In this document: piece by piece, positions 8,393 through 16,564 of the stretch | Layout: every line of letters starts with the position of its first letter | Numbering within the stretch: position 1 is the stretch's first letter | NCBI GenBank assembly: GCA_024636555.1 | Contig: JAGXGW010000058.1 | Span: forward strand, 1-64,000 | From: Paracoccaceae bacterium | GTDB lineage: Bacteria; Pseudomonadota; Alphaproteobacteria; Rhodobacterales; Rhodobacteraceae | Direction of reading: 5' to 3' | DNA: 64,000 nt | Position numbers and translations under genes: made by a program | The notes under the pieces: generated by a model | The model's database searches: none | What the model was told of the DNA's origin: nothing | What the model saw: the letters and a program-made list of their open reading frames with translations, nothing else

Positions 8393-10528
8393 GTGAACAA
8401 GATGATCGAAAGACCGCTCGGATTCAGAACGGTCCGGCACCCCGCAACCCCGCCCTGTGACACGGCACCGCTGCGCCTGACGCAAGCGCAGCGTGTGCGC
8501 GACGCGCAGGCGGCGGAGCAGACCGCACCGGCCTGTCCCGCAACCCCGACACCCGACGCCCCGCCTGACCTCAAAGCCGAGGCCGCGCGGATGGAGGCTT
8601 TGCGCGATGCGGCCGCAGGCTCGTTCGCAGGCGTGACCATCGAGGGCAAAACCGGAGGGCCGGTCATGCCCGGCCCGCCCGCGCCATCGGCGGGCAACGG
8701 CGGTGGGCGCGATGGCGGCGGTGGCGCGGGCGCGGCCAAGTTCCACAAACGGATGGGGCCGGAGAATTTTCAGGACAGCCTGAAACAGGGCATCTCCGTG
8801 GTCTGGCGCAACCTGACCATGGTCATGGTGATGACCTGCGCCACGAATGTGCTGATCCTTGCCATCCCGATCTACCTGTTCCAGATCTCGGACCGCGTTC
8901 TGACCAGCCGCTCGCTGGACACGCTGGTGATGCTGACCATCGTCATCGTGGGGGCCGTGGTCCTGCAGGCGGTCTTCGACGCGGTGCGCCGCTTCATGCT
9001 GATGCGGACAGCGGTGGAGGTGGCCACGCGGCTTGGCGCGCCGGTGCTGAGTGCGGCCGCCGCCGCCTCGCTGCACGGATCGGGGCGCGAATACCAGACG
9101 CTGGGGGATTTGCAGCAATTGCGCAGCTTTCTGGTGTCGGGCACGCTGATTTCTTTCTTGGACGTGCCGTTTGCCCCGCTTTTCATCATGGTGATCTTCC
9201 TGATCCATCCGCATCTGGGCATGATCGTGGTGGTGACCGCGCTGATCCTTCTGGTGGTGGCACTGATCAACCAGCGCGTCACCGCCAGACCCTTTGCCGA
9301 GGCGAATTTTGCCCAAGCCAAGGCCAACATGCATCTCGATTCCATGTCCCGTAACAGCCAGATCATCAACGCGATGGCGATGATCCCCGAGGCGGTCACG
9401 ATCTGGGGCCGCGATACGGCGGCGTCGCTGATCGCGCAGGTGCGCGCGCAGGATCGCAACATCATCAGCGCCTCGGTCAGCCGTGCGGTGCGGATGCTGA
9501 CGCAGGTGGGCATGCTGGGCTGGGGGGCTTACCTCGCCATCGACGGGCAGATCACGGGGGGCATGGTCATCGCCGCCTCCATCATCGCAGGCCGCGCGCT
9601 GGCCCCGATCGGAGGCTCGATCGAGGGGTGGAACGCCTTCATCCTGTCGCGCGCCGCCTATGGCAGGGTGGCCGCATTGCTGCGCGGCTCGCGGTTGCAG
9701 TTCGAGCGGCTCTGGTTGCCGCGTCCCGAAGGGCGGCTGAACGTGGAGCGGTTGCTCTATGTGCCCGGCGGCACCAAACAGGTGATCCTGAACGGCATCA
9801 GCTTCGCACTCGACCCCGGTGATACGCTGGCGGTGATCGGCAATTCCGGCGCAGGCAAGACCACGCTGGGCAAGATGCTGGTCGGCTCGATCCTGCCCAC
9901 ATCGGGCAATGTGCGGCTGGACCTGATGGACCTGCGCAATTGGGACCCGCGCCAGCTGGGCGAGAATATCGGCTATCTGCCGCAGGATGTGCAGCTTTTC
10001 CCCGGCAGCATCAAAGACAATATCGGACGGATGCGCGCCGATGCGACAGACGCGCAGATCCACCACGCCGCCGTTCTGGCCGATGTGCACGAAATGATCG
10101 CGAGCCTGCCGCAGGGCTACGAGACGATGGTCGCCGCCGATGGCGCGCCCTTGTCGGGTGGGCAAAAACAGCGGATCGCGCTGGCGCGGGCGTTCTTCGG
10201 CAATCCCCGCCTTGTGGTGCTGGACGAGCCGAACTCGAACCTCGACACCGCCGGAGACAAGGCTTTGGCCCGCGCCATCGCGCATGCCAAAAAGGAAAAG
10301 ATCACCGTGGTCGTGATCACGCAGAAACCCTCGCTGCTCAATGTCGTGGACAAGATCATGCTGCTGGCCAATGGCGGGATCGCGCTGTTCGGGCATCGCG
10401 AACAGGTGATGGCGCAATTGAACCCTGCCGCCGCAGCCAAGACCCAACTCGGCGGCAATGGCGCGGCCAGCATCACCCGCCCGCCGCAAAGCCCGCCACA
10501 GCAACAAGGAACAGCGCCCAATGTCTGA
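8393..10528 (+). CDS. Type I secretion ABC exporter (permease-ATPase, PrtD-like)
   Basis: A 711-residue half-transporter: a Pro/Ala/Gly-rich, probably disordered N-terminal extension of about 120 residues, a six-helix membrane domain (about 140-430) and an ABC ATPase. Walker A is GNSGAGKTT near 483, the Q-loop lies in YLPQDVQLF, the signature is LSGGQKQR near 587, and Walker B is LVVLDEPN near 610. The switch position reads VVVITQKPSLL, so Gln644 occupies the place usually held by the H-loop His. No C39 peptidase domain is present, so the substrate is probably not processed by the exporter. GTG 8393 is chosen for its GGAG at 8382; ATG 8402 is an alternative. The 3' end overlaps the HlyD-type gene by 8 bp, which indicates translational coupling and one complex. 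Confidence 0.92.
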   Translation: MNKMIERPLGFRTVRHPATPPCDTAPLRLTQAQRVRDAQAAEQTAPACPATPTPDAPPDLKAEAARMEALRDAAAGSFAGVTIEGKTGGPVMPGPPAPSAGNGGGRDGGGGAGAAKFHKRMGPENFQDSLKQGISVVWRNLTMVMVMTCATNVLILAIPIYLFQISDRVLTSRSLDTLVMLTIVIVGAVVLQAVFDAVRRFMLMRTAVEVATRLGAPVLSAAAAASLHGSGREYQTLGDLQQLRSFLVSGTLISFLDVPFAPLFIMVIFLIHPHLGMIVVVTALILLVVALINQRVTARPFAEANFAQAKANMHLDSMSRNSQIINAMAMIPEAVTIWGRDTAASLIAQVRAQDRNIISASVSRAVRMLTQVGMLGWGAYLAIDGQITGGMVIAASIIAGRALAPIGGSIEGWNAFILSRAAYGRVAALLRGSRLQFERLWLPRPEGRLNVERLLYVPGGTKQVILNGISFALDPGDTLAVIGNSGAGKTTLGKMLVGSILPTSGNVRLDLMDLRNWDPRQLGENIGYLPQDVQLFPGSIKDNIGRMRADATDAQIHHAAVLADVHEMIASLPQGYETMVAADGAPLSGGQKQRIALARAFFGNPRLVVLDEPNSNLDTAGDKALARAIAHAKKEKITVVVITQKPSLLNVVDKIMLLANGGIALFGHREQVMAQLNPAAAAKTQLGGNGAASITRPPQSPPQQQGTAPNV

Positions 10529-11861
10529 TCTCTCCGTCATACCGCGCCCCGACGGCTGGTATCAGGAGGTGCCGCGCTCCATCGGCAAGCAGACGGTTTT
10601 CGGCCTGCTGCTGATGCTCAGCACCTTCGGCGGCTTCGGCGCATGGGCGATGCTTGCGCCCTTGGCCGCCGCCGTGATTGCGCTGGGCAGTTTCGTGGCG
10701 ACGGGCCAGAACAAGATCGTCCAGCACCTTGAGGGCGGGATCATCGCAGATATTCTGGTCAACGAGGGTGATACAGTCTCGCAGGGCCAGCCCCTGCTGA
10801 CGCTGGACCGCACCCTCGCCCTTGCCACGACGCGCGAACTGTCGCTGCGCCGTATCCGGCTTGAAGCGACGCAGGCGCGGCTGATGGCCGAGCAGCAGCA
10901 TCTGGAGCAGCTTGTCTTTCCGCCGCATCTGGAAGCCGAGCGGGGCGATCCCGAGGCCGAAATGATCCTGAACGGCCAGATGCTGGCGTTTCAGGCCTCC
11001 AGCGCCAGCGTGGTGAATGATATCAGCGTGATCACCCGCAATCTCGAGGCCCTCTCGATCCGGATGACCGGCTATGGCATCCAGCTTGAATCGACCCGCA
11101 AACAGTGGGACCTGCTGGCCGAGGAGCTTGAATCCAAGACGACGCTGGTGGAACGCGGCCTGTCGCTTCGCAGCGAGGCGCTTACCTTGCGCCGCGCGAT
11201 GTTCGACGCCGATGGTCAGATCGGACGGCTGGAGGCGGAGATCGCCGAGCTGACCCAGATGCGCGCCAAATTCGAGGCGCAGATTTCCAAGACACGCGAC
11301 GAGTACAGCCGCAACGCCCTGACCCAATTGCAGACCATCGAAAGCGAGCTGGAAAGCGTGCGCGAGCAGTTGCGCCGCTCCGAGAACATTCTGGGCCGGA
11401 CCGATGTGCTGGCCCCCGTCGATGGCACCGTGGTCCGGCTCTATTACCACACGACCGGAGGCGTGGTGGAATCCGGGCGACCCATCGCCGAGATCCTGCC
11501 CGCCGATGCGCCGCTGATCATCGAAGTGCTGGTGCCGCGCGCCAATATCGACAGCGTCAACGTCGGCCAGACAGCGACCGTGCGCCTGACCGGAATGAAC
11601 CAGCGCACGACCCCCGTGTTGAACGGCACGGTTGATTATGTTTCGGCCGATGCAATCTCGAATGGTTCCAACGGGACGCAGCGCGAGGTTTACCTCTCGC
11701 GCGTCACGGTCCCGCCGAAAGAGCTGCAACGGGTGCGGAACTTCTCGCCGACACCGGGCATGCCTGCGGAAATCATGATCCAGACAGCCGAACGCACCTT
11801 TGCCCAATATCTGGCAAAACCTGTCATGGACAGCATGACCCGTGCATTTCGGGAGGAGTAA
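10521..11861 (+). CDS. Type I secretion periplasmic adaptor (HlyD/PrtE family)
   Basis: A 446-residue membrane-fusion protein. It has a short cytoplasmic N-terminus, one membrane helix at about 30-50 (TFGGFGAWAMLAPLAAAVIA), a first lipoyl half (GGIIADILVNEGDTVSQGQ), a long helical hairpin rich in Leu/Glu/Arg (about 110-290), the second lipoyl half with the HlyD signature (APVDGTVVRLYYHTTGG) and a C-terminal beta domain. It would bridge the ABC exporter in the inner membrane to the outer-membrane channel encoded next. The ATG lies inside the end of the ABC gene (shared ATGTCTGA), so stoichiometry is probably set by coupled translation. The family assignment is secure; substrate specificity is inferred from the upstream genes. 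Confidence 0.93.
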   Translation: MSDLSVIPRPDGWYQEVPRSIGKQTVFGLLLMLSTFGGFGAWAMLAPLAAAVIALGSFVATGQNKIVQHLEGGIIADILVNEGDTVSQGQPLLTLDRTLALATTRELSLRRIRLEATQARLMAEQQHLEQLVFPPHLEAERGDPEAEMILNGQMLAFQASSASVVNDISVITRNLEALSIRMTGYGIQLESTRKQWDLLAEELESKTTLVERGLSLRSEALTLRRAMFDADGQIGRLEAEIAELTQMRAKFEAQISKTRDEYSRNALTQLQTIESELESVREQLRRSENILGRTDVLAPVDGTVVRLYYHTTGGVVESGRPIAEILPADAPLIIEVLVPRANIDSVNVGQTATVRLTGMNQRTTPVLNGTVDYVSADAISNGSNGTQREVYLSRVTVPPKELQRVRNFSPTPGMPAEIMIQTAERTFAQYLAKPVMDSMTRAFREE

Positions 11862-12051
11862 CCGATAAATCCCTTCCCGCCGCCACCCTGCAACGCTTGG
11901 GATAGTGCAAACCAGCAACACTCACTTATAGCGGTATCACTTTATGTTGTTTTCTTGAGCTTTGACGTGCAGGCTTCTGCGTGAGCAAACCCGTGTGAAC
12001 AATCGGCACCCAAGTCCGGTGACCATGGGACGGAACAGACGGGGCGATCAT

Positions 12052-13458
12052 ATGGCTGGTCTAATCTGGCGCAAATATGCGCGCAAAACAGGACATGGTG
12101 CGATCATGCTCGCAGCATTGTCATTGGGCGCGGGCTGCACCGATGATCCCTATGCCGCGCCGGTTTTTCCCTTCATGTCAGCCTACAAAGCGCAATCCGC
12201 TGCCGCGCCGCGCGTCTTGGCGCATGACGACTGGTGGCCGCGTTTCAACGATCCGGTTCTGAACGCCCTGATCGACACGGCGCTGCTGGACAGTCTGGAT
12301 CTGGATCTTGCACAGGAACGGCTGGTCGAGGCGCGCGCCGCGCGCGACAGCCTGCCGCAAACCGCGAGCCTGACACCGAGCGCACGCCTCCAGCGCGAAC
12401 GCAGCGACGGTGGCGCGGACATCACACGCACCGAGGGCACTCTGGGCTTTGACTGGTTGTTCGACATCTATGGCGCACGCCGTGCACAGGCCGATGCCGC
12501 AGGCGCAAGGGTCGCCGTCGCCGATGCCGAGGTGGACGCGGCGCGACTTTTGTTGCTGCTCAACATCGCGAATGCCTATGTCGATCTGCGATTCCAACAG
12601 ACCAGCCTGCAACTCCGCCGCAGCGAATTGCGCGCGCGCCAGCAAACGCTGGATCTGGTCGAGGCCTTGCAAGAGGCCGATTCCGCGACCAGCATCGATA
12701 TTGCGCGCGCAAGGGCACTCGTTTCGGAAACCCGCGCCACCCTGCCGGGGATCGAGGCCGCAATCGCCGGGCTGAAGAACGAAATCGCGGTTCTGTCAGG
12801 GCAGATACCGGGCCAACGCGGGGTCAATCTGGACGACCGCACGACGCAGCCACGCGTCTCTCTTTCGCCGGACGTTGGCATTCCCGCCGATCTGCTGCGT
12901 AACCGGCCAGACATCCGCGTGGCCGAGCGCAGCTATTATGCAGCGCTGCGAGAGGTCAGAACCGCACAGGCCTCGCTTTATCCGCAACTGTCGCTTGGCG
13001 GCACGCTCAGCCTTACCGCGCTGTCGGGGCAGCAGAGCACCGATTACGTTTTCGGCCCCGCGTTGCGCCTGCCAATTCTGCCAGTCAGTGCACAACGTGC
13101 CACGGTGGCCGCGCGTGAATCCCGTGTCAGACAGGCCCATACAAGCTGGAAACGCACGGTCATCGCGGCCATCGGGGATGTCGAAACCGCGCTGAGCGAA
13201 TATGCCGCCGCGCAACAGTCGCGCCGCGCGGCCGAGGAAACGGTTGGCCATTACGCCGAGGCCGCGCGCCTGACCCGCGAAAGCGTGTCGCGCGATGGCG
13301 GCACGGTGCGGGATCTGATCGACGCGCAACAAAGTCTCGCCTTCGCCAATGCAACTCTCGCCAGTGCCACAAGGGGGCTGGGCCGCAGCTACATCGCCGT
13401 GAACATAAGCCTCGGCGCAGGGCACCAGGTGACAGCGAAACGAATCGCCGCGAAGTGA
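12052..13458 (+). CDS. Outer-membrane efflux lipoprotein (TolC/NodT family)
   Basis: A 468-residue outer-membrane factor. From ATG 12052 the N-terminus is a lipoprotein signal with lipobox LGAGC, so the mature protein would start at a lipidated Cys near residue 28. The NodT-like WWPRFNDPVLNALIDTAL segment and two long OEP repeats with alpha-barrel heptads follow (LLRNRPDIRVAERSYYAA in the middle). An upstream in-frame ATG at 12025 would only add basic residues. The gene is 190 bp after the adaptor gene in the same direction and is the only outer-membrane channel in the cluster, so it probably completes the type I system. NodT-type lipoproteins more often pair with RND pumps, which makes this pairing slightly unusual. 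Confidence 0.88.
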   Translation: MAGLIWRKYARKTGHGAIMLAALSLGAGCTDDPYAAPVFPFMSAYKAQSAAAPRVLAHDDWWPRFNDPVLNALIDTALLDSLDLDLAQERLVEARAARDSLPQTASLTPSARLQRERSDGGADITRTEGTLGFDWLFDIYGARRAQADAAGARVAVADAEVDAARLLLLLNIANAYVDLRFQQTSLQLRRSELRARQQTLDLVEALQEADSATSIDIARARALVSETRATLPGIEAAIAGLKNEIAVLSGQIPGQRGVNLDDRTTQPRVSLSPDVGIPADLLRNRPDIRVAERSYYAALREVRTAQASLYPQLSLGGTLSLTALSGQQSTDYVFGPALRLPILPVSAQRATVAARESRVRQAHTSWKRTVIAAIGDVETALSEYAAAQQSRRAAEETVGHYAEAARLTRESVSRDGGTVRDLIDAQQSLAFANATLASATRGLGRSYIAVNISLGAGHQVTAKRIAAK

Positions 13459-13691
13459 CCGGACTTCATCGATAGTGACGAAATCATGGAACCGGCGCGC
13501 GTTTGTGTGCCCGACCATGCACATCCATCTGCTTCTTAATTCCGCATTAACCTAGTTTAACACCTTGCTTGCCAGAGTCGGCGGCAGGGCAGCACACACC
13601 TGCAGTACTTACAGGTTGAACTTTAACCGAAAGGCTGGTCAGCTTGTCGTCGTGGTGAAGACGATCCTGTTTGGTAACGAGAGTATATCGA

Positions 13692-14618
13692 GTGACAGAT
13701 TTATATGTAACAGGCGCGTCCGGCGTTCTGGGTGCGGAGATCGCATTGCATTTCGCGCAGCACGAGAAAATGCGGATCAAGGCCGTGTCGCGCAGACCCT
13801 GCCCGCTTTTGCCGCTTCATCATCCGGCGCAGATCCAGGCACAGGATGTCTTTGGGGCGGCTTGGTTCAATGCTGATCATCACGCCGCAACGATCGTGCA
13901 TTGTGCGGGCATGTCCAATCCGCGCCTTGAATTCCAGAGCTTTTCGACGCTTGCACAGGAGCAGATCCTGCCGCATGTGGCGATGGTCGAGGCGCTTCTG
14001 GCGCGGGGCTGGCGCGGCCGGCTGATCTATTTCTCCTCCGGCGGTACGGTTTACGGCAATGCCTTGCATCTGCCGATCTCGGAGACACATCCGACCAGCC
14101 CGGTCAGCTTTTACGGTCTGCACAAACTGTGCATCGAGCGCGCGCTCGAGCATCTGGCCCGCACGCGCGGGTTCGAGCTGATCATCCTGCGCGTTTCCAA
14201 CCCCTACGGCGGGGCGTTGGCCAAGCGGAATCAGGGTGTTATCCCGATTCTGGTGGATGCCTTCTTGAAGGATCGCCCTTTCAAGATCCTCGGAGACGGA
14301 TCTGCGCAACGCGATTATCTGGAAATCACCGATCTGTGCTGCGCCGTGGAAAGCTGCATCCGGCACAAGCTCGATGATCCGGTGCTGACGCTGAACATCG
14401 GCAGCGGCGAGGGCACGACGCTGACGGCCCTTATCGCGCTGATCGGCGGCCTTCTGAACCGTCCGTTGCGAACACGCCACGTGCCTTCGGTGCACGATGT
14501 GCAATCCAATGTCCTGTGCCCGCGCCGCGCGCAAGAGGTGCTGGGCTGGCATGCCAAGGTCGACCTGCCCAATGGTGTGGATCGCTATCTGGCGCGGCTG
14601 CGGACCCTGGTGGACTGA
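13692..14618 (+). CDS. NAD-dependent epimerase/dehydratase (UDP-sugar epimerase-like)
   Basis: A 308-residue extended short-chain dehydrogenase. It shows the N-terminal TGASGVLG dinucleotide-binding loop, the catalytic SSGGTVYG and YGLHK (YxxxK) motifs, GDGSAQRDYLEITDLC typical of nucleotide-sugar epimerases and a C-terminal substrate lobe. It is shorter than GalE and most like WbpP/GalE-type NDP-sugar 4-epimerases. GTG 13692 is preferred; TTG 13671 is possible in the same frame. It lies 233 bp after the outer-membrane channel in the same orientation, so it may supply an activated sugar for a polysaccharide or for glycosylating the exported protein. No glycosyltransferase is adjacent, so that link is only suggestive. 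Confidence 0.85.
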   Translation: MTDLYVTGASGVLGAEIALHFAQHEKMRIKAVSRRPCPLLPLHHPAQIQAQDVFGAAWFNADHHAATIVHCAGMSNPRLEFQSFSTLAQEQILPHVAMVEALLARGWRGRLIYFSSGGTVYGNALHLPISETHPTSPVSFYGLHKLCIERALEHLARTRGFELIILRVSNPYGGALAKRNQGVIPILVDAFLKDRPFKILGDGSAQRDYLEITDLCCAVESCIRHKLDDPVLTLNIGSGEGTTLTALIALIGGLLNRPLRTRHVPSVHDVQSNVLCPRRAQEVLGWHAKVDLPNGVDRYLARLRTLVD

Positions 14619-14722
14619 GCCCTCAGGCCCGCGTCCGGCACGGATGACTTTGACAGGCACAGCGGTGGACAACGGGGAAAAAGCCGGTCTGCCGGACATT
14701 CCGGCGACAGGGTCAAGCCGCG

Positions 14723-15754
14723 TCATGGCTGGAAAAACCGGTGGCACGCCCGTCCTTCGCGCTTTGCCGCGTAAAGCGCGACATCGGAATCCGCGATCAT
14801 CCGCGCAGGATCGAACGATGCGTAGTTCCCCGACAGAACCGTCCCGATGCTGCAACCGATCCTGCATGTCGCGCCGCGATAGGCGATCGGCGCTGCCAGC
14901 CGCGTAATGATCCTCTGCGCGATCCGGTCCAACCGGGCGGTGTCCTGCAATGCGGGCAGCACCAGAATGAATTCATCCCCGCCGATCCGCGCCACCATGT
15001 CGCCGCTGCGCAACTCCTCGACCAGCACATGCGCCACATGGCGCAGCACATGTTCGCCTGCCGCATGGCCCAGCGTGTCATTCACCGCCTTGAACTTGTC
15101 CAGATCCAGATGCATCAGCGCAAATCCCGCGGTCGCGCGGCCCAGCCCCGCCAGCCGCAGATCCAGCGCGCGACGGTTGGCCAGACCTGTCAGCGTATCG
15201 GTCAGCGCCTGCGCCTCCGCCGCGACCATGGCCCCGCGCAGGCGCAGGTTCAGCTTGCGGCTTTCCTCCATCGCGGCAGATTTCGCCTCGATCAGATAGA
15301 GCATTTCTACCGTCATGTCGGTTGCGGCGAAATCGGCGCTGCTCAACGCATAGTCGCGTACGGCATCGAGGATGGAAATCCCGAATGACAGGTTCACCAC
15401 GGCCCCGTCGGTGCACGGCACCAACTGCCCTTTGAACGCGGTGCCCGGTGCCGCCCGAAAATTCAGCCGCAACACACAGCCTGCGCTGTCGTACACCTGT
15501 GCAAGCGAGCCGATATTGCGCGGGCGCGTGATCTCGAACAGGTCGAGAAAGCAGCGCCCCGCAAGGCTGTCCCGCGCGCGCAGGCGCGCCAGTGTCGGGC
15601 CTGCATGGACAACAGTTCCATCCCGCGCAATGACAAGATGCATGGGACAAAGTCGGTCCAGGACCGGTACCAGACCGGCCAAGCCTTGCTGTCCCGCCAC
15701 TCCGTCCCGCAGCGCGGCCGCGTTTTCCGGCATAGCGTTGGCGCGCGCGTCCAC
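14723..15754 (-). CDS. Diguanylate cyclase with N-terminal HNOBA (PAS-like) domain
   Basis: A 343-residue protein. Residues about 30-150 match the heme-NO-binding-associated (HNOBA) PAS-like domain found in soluble guanylate cyclases (GRCFLDLFEITRPRNIGSL, FKGQLVPCTDGAVVNLSFG). A short helical linker and a GGDEF domain follow, with an intact active site RIGGDEF, the DLDKFKAVND metal-binding segment and an RSGD autoinhibitory I-site five residues before GGDEF. It therefore looks like an active, product-inhibited c-di-GMP synthase. The GTG start lies 3 bp after the stop of the H-NOX gene, so the two form an operon. H-NOX proteins are known to control cognate cyclases through NO, so NO-dependent c-di-GMP output is the expected role. 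Confidence 0.9.
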   Translation of the reverse strand: MDARANAMPENAAALRDGVAGQQGLAGLVPVLDRLCPMHLVIARDGTVVHAGPTLARLRARDSLAGRCFLDLFEITRPRNIGSLAQVYDSAGCVLRLNFRAAPGTAFKGQLVPCTDGAVVNLSFGISILDAVRDYALSSADFAATDMTVEMLYLIEAKSAAMEESRKLNLRLRGAMVAAEAQALTDTLTGLANRRALDLRLAGLGRATAGFALMHLDLDKFKAVNDTLGHAAGEHVLRHVAHVLVEELRSGDMVARIGGDEFILVLPALQDTARLDRIAQRIITRLAAPIAYRGATCRIGCSIGTVLSGNYASFDPARMIADSDVALYAAKREGRACHRFFQP

Positions 15755-15757
15755 CGC

Positions 15758-16369
15758 TCACCCCGCCCGCTGTCCAAGCTCGAACCGGCGGCCCGCGGCA
15801 TAGCCCTGTTCCACAAGCGATATCTCCACCACCTCGCGCCCGGCACGACCGGCCACATGGTCCAGCACGACGAGCGCACCGTAATCGTCGGCCATGCCAC
15901 GCAGCACGCCCATCATCACATGGCCGAACCCCTCGTAGGTGGTATCGGACCGGTAGGGTTGGCCTGTCAGGCATTCAAGGCTGAACCGGTCCGGCGCATG
16001 ATCGTTCAACTCCAGAACCGGCAGACCCAGATCCGAGACGGCCAGCCTTGCGCGCTCGTGCAGGTCATCCAGAGAATGCAGGAAATCGACATATCCCTCC
16101 CCCCCGAAACGCAACAGACGGCGCAGGGCGCCGATCTGCGGATGCGAGACCAGATAGGTGCCGATATCCTCCAGCAGTTCCGATACGGGCCGGTCGAGCA
16201 CCTTGCACATTGCATCAAGCACCCGTCGCGTCAGGGCGGGATCATGGCTCAGCATCGCCTCGAACCCCGATGCATCCAGCCGCGCCCGGCTGGCCACCTC
16301 CGCCCAGACATCCCTGCCATGGGTATCGGTGACAAAACACTGAACCGCCCGGTTAACCAGACCATGCAT
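15758..16369 (-). CDS. H-NOX (heme-NO/O2-binding) sensor protein
   Basis: A 203-residue H-NOX domain protein. The start MHGLVNRA is the canonical H-NOX opening and has AAGGA six nt upstream; ATG 16375 is also in frame. The proximal heme-ligand His is in FLHSLDDLHERAR, matching LDALHDHL of guanylate cyclase. However, the YxSxR motif that holds the heme propionates is not evident: aligning on the following EG gives S-D-T-T-Y. Heme binding may therefore be altered, or the motif may be displaced (PYRSDT lies nearby). It probably forms a sensor pair with the HNOBA-GGDEF protein immediately downstream, signalling NO or redox state to c-di-GMP. Confidence 0.88.
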   Translation of the reverse strand: MHGLVNRAVQCFVTDTHGRDVWAEVASRARLDASGFEAMLSHDPALTRRVLDAMCKVLDRPVSELLEDIGTYLVSHPQIGALRRLLRFGGEGYVDFLHSLDDLHERARLAVSDLGLPVLELNDHAPDRFSLECLTGQPYRSDTTYEGFGHVMMGVLRGMADDYGALVVLDHVAGRAGREVVEISLVEQGYAAGRRFELGQRAG

Positions 16370-16470
16370 CCGCATTCCTTTCCCTCATTGCGCCCACTAT
16401 CGGCGTCGAGGCTTAAGAAATAACCAATAGCTTCAATTTGAACGATCTTTTCCGCCCAGCTCCGGCCGGC

Positions 16471-16537
16471 CTTCTTCTTGCCAACAATATCCTCGGGGGG
16501 AGTCGAACAAGGTTCGACGGGGGGCAGACAGCCCCCC
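16471..16537. repeat. Dispersed palindromic intergenic repeat, family A (copy 1)
   Basis: CTTCTTCTTGCC...AATATCCTCGGGGGG is followed by a stem-loop GTCGAAC-AAG-GTTCGAC and then GGGGGGCAGACAGCCCCCC. It is the near-perfect inverse of the element at 57671-57743: the outer boxes are identical while the central stem differs in sequence but not in pairing. It lies between the H-NOX gene and the end of the MttB-family gene. It may act as a terminator or mRNA-stabilising hairpin. Confidence 0.7.
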
Positions 16538-16564
16538 ATGCCGCCGCGGCCTCACACCAGGGGG

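Noticed and set aside
8315-10540. 741-codon leftward frame opposite the ABC exporter
   Set aside because: The opposite strand encodes all ABC motifs; the His/Arg/Gln-rich composition is typical of an antisense shadow.
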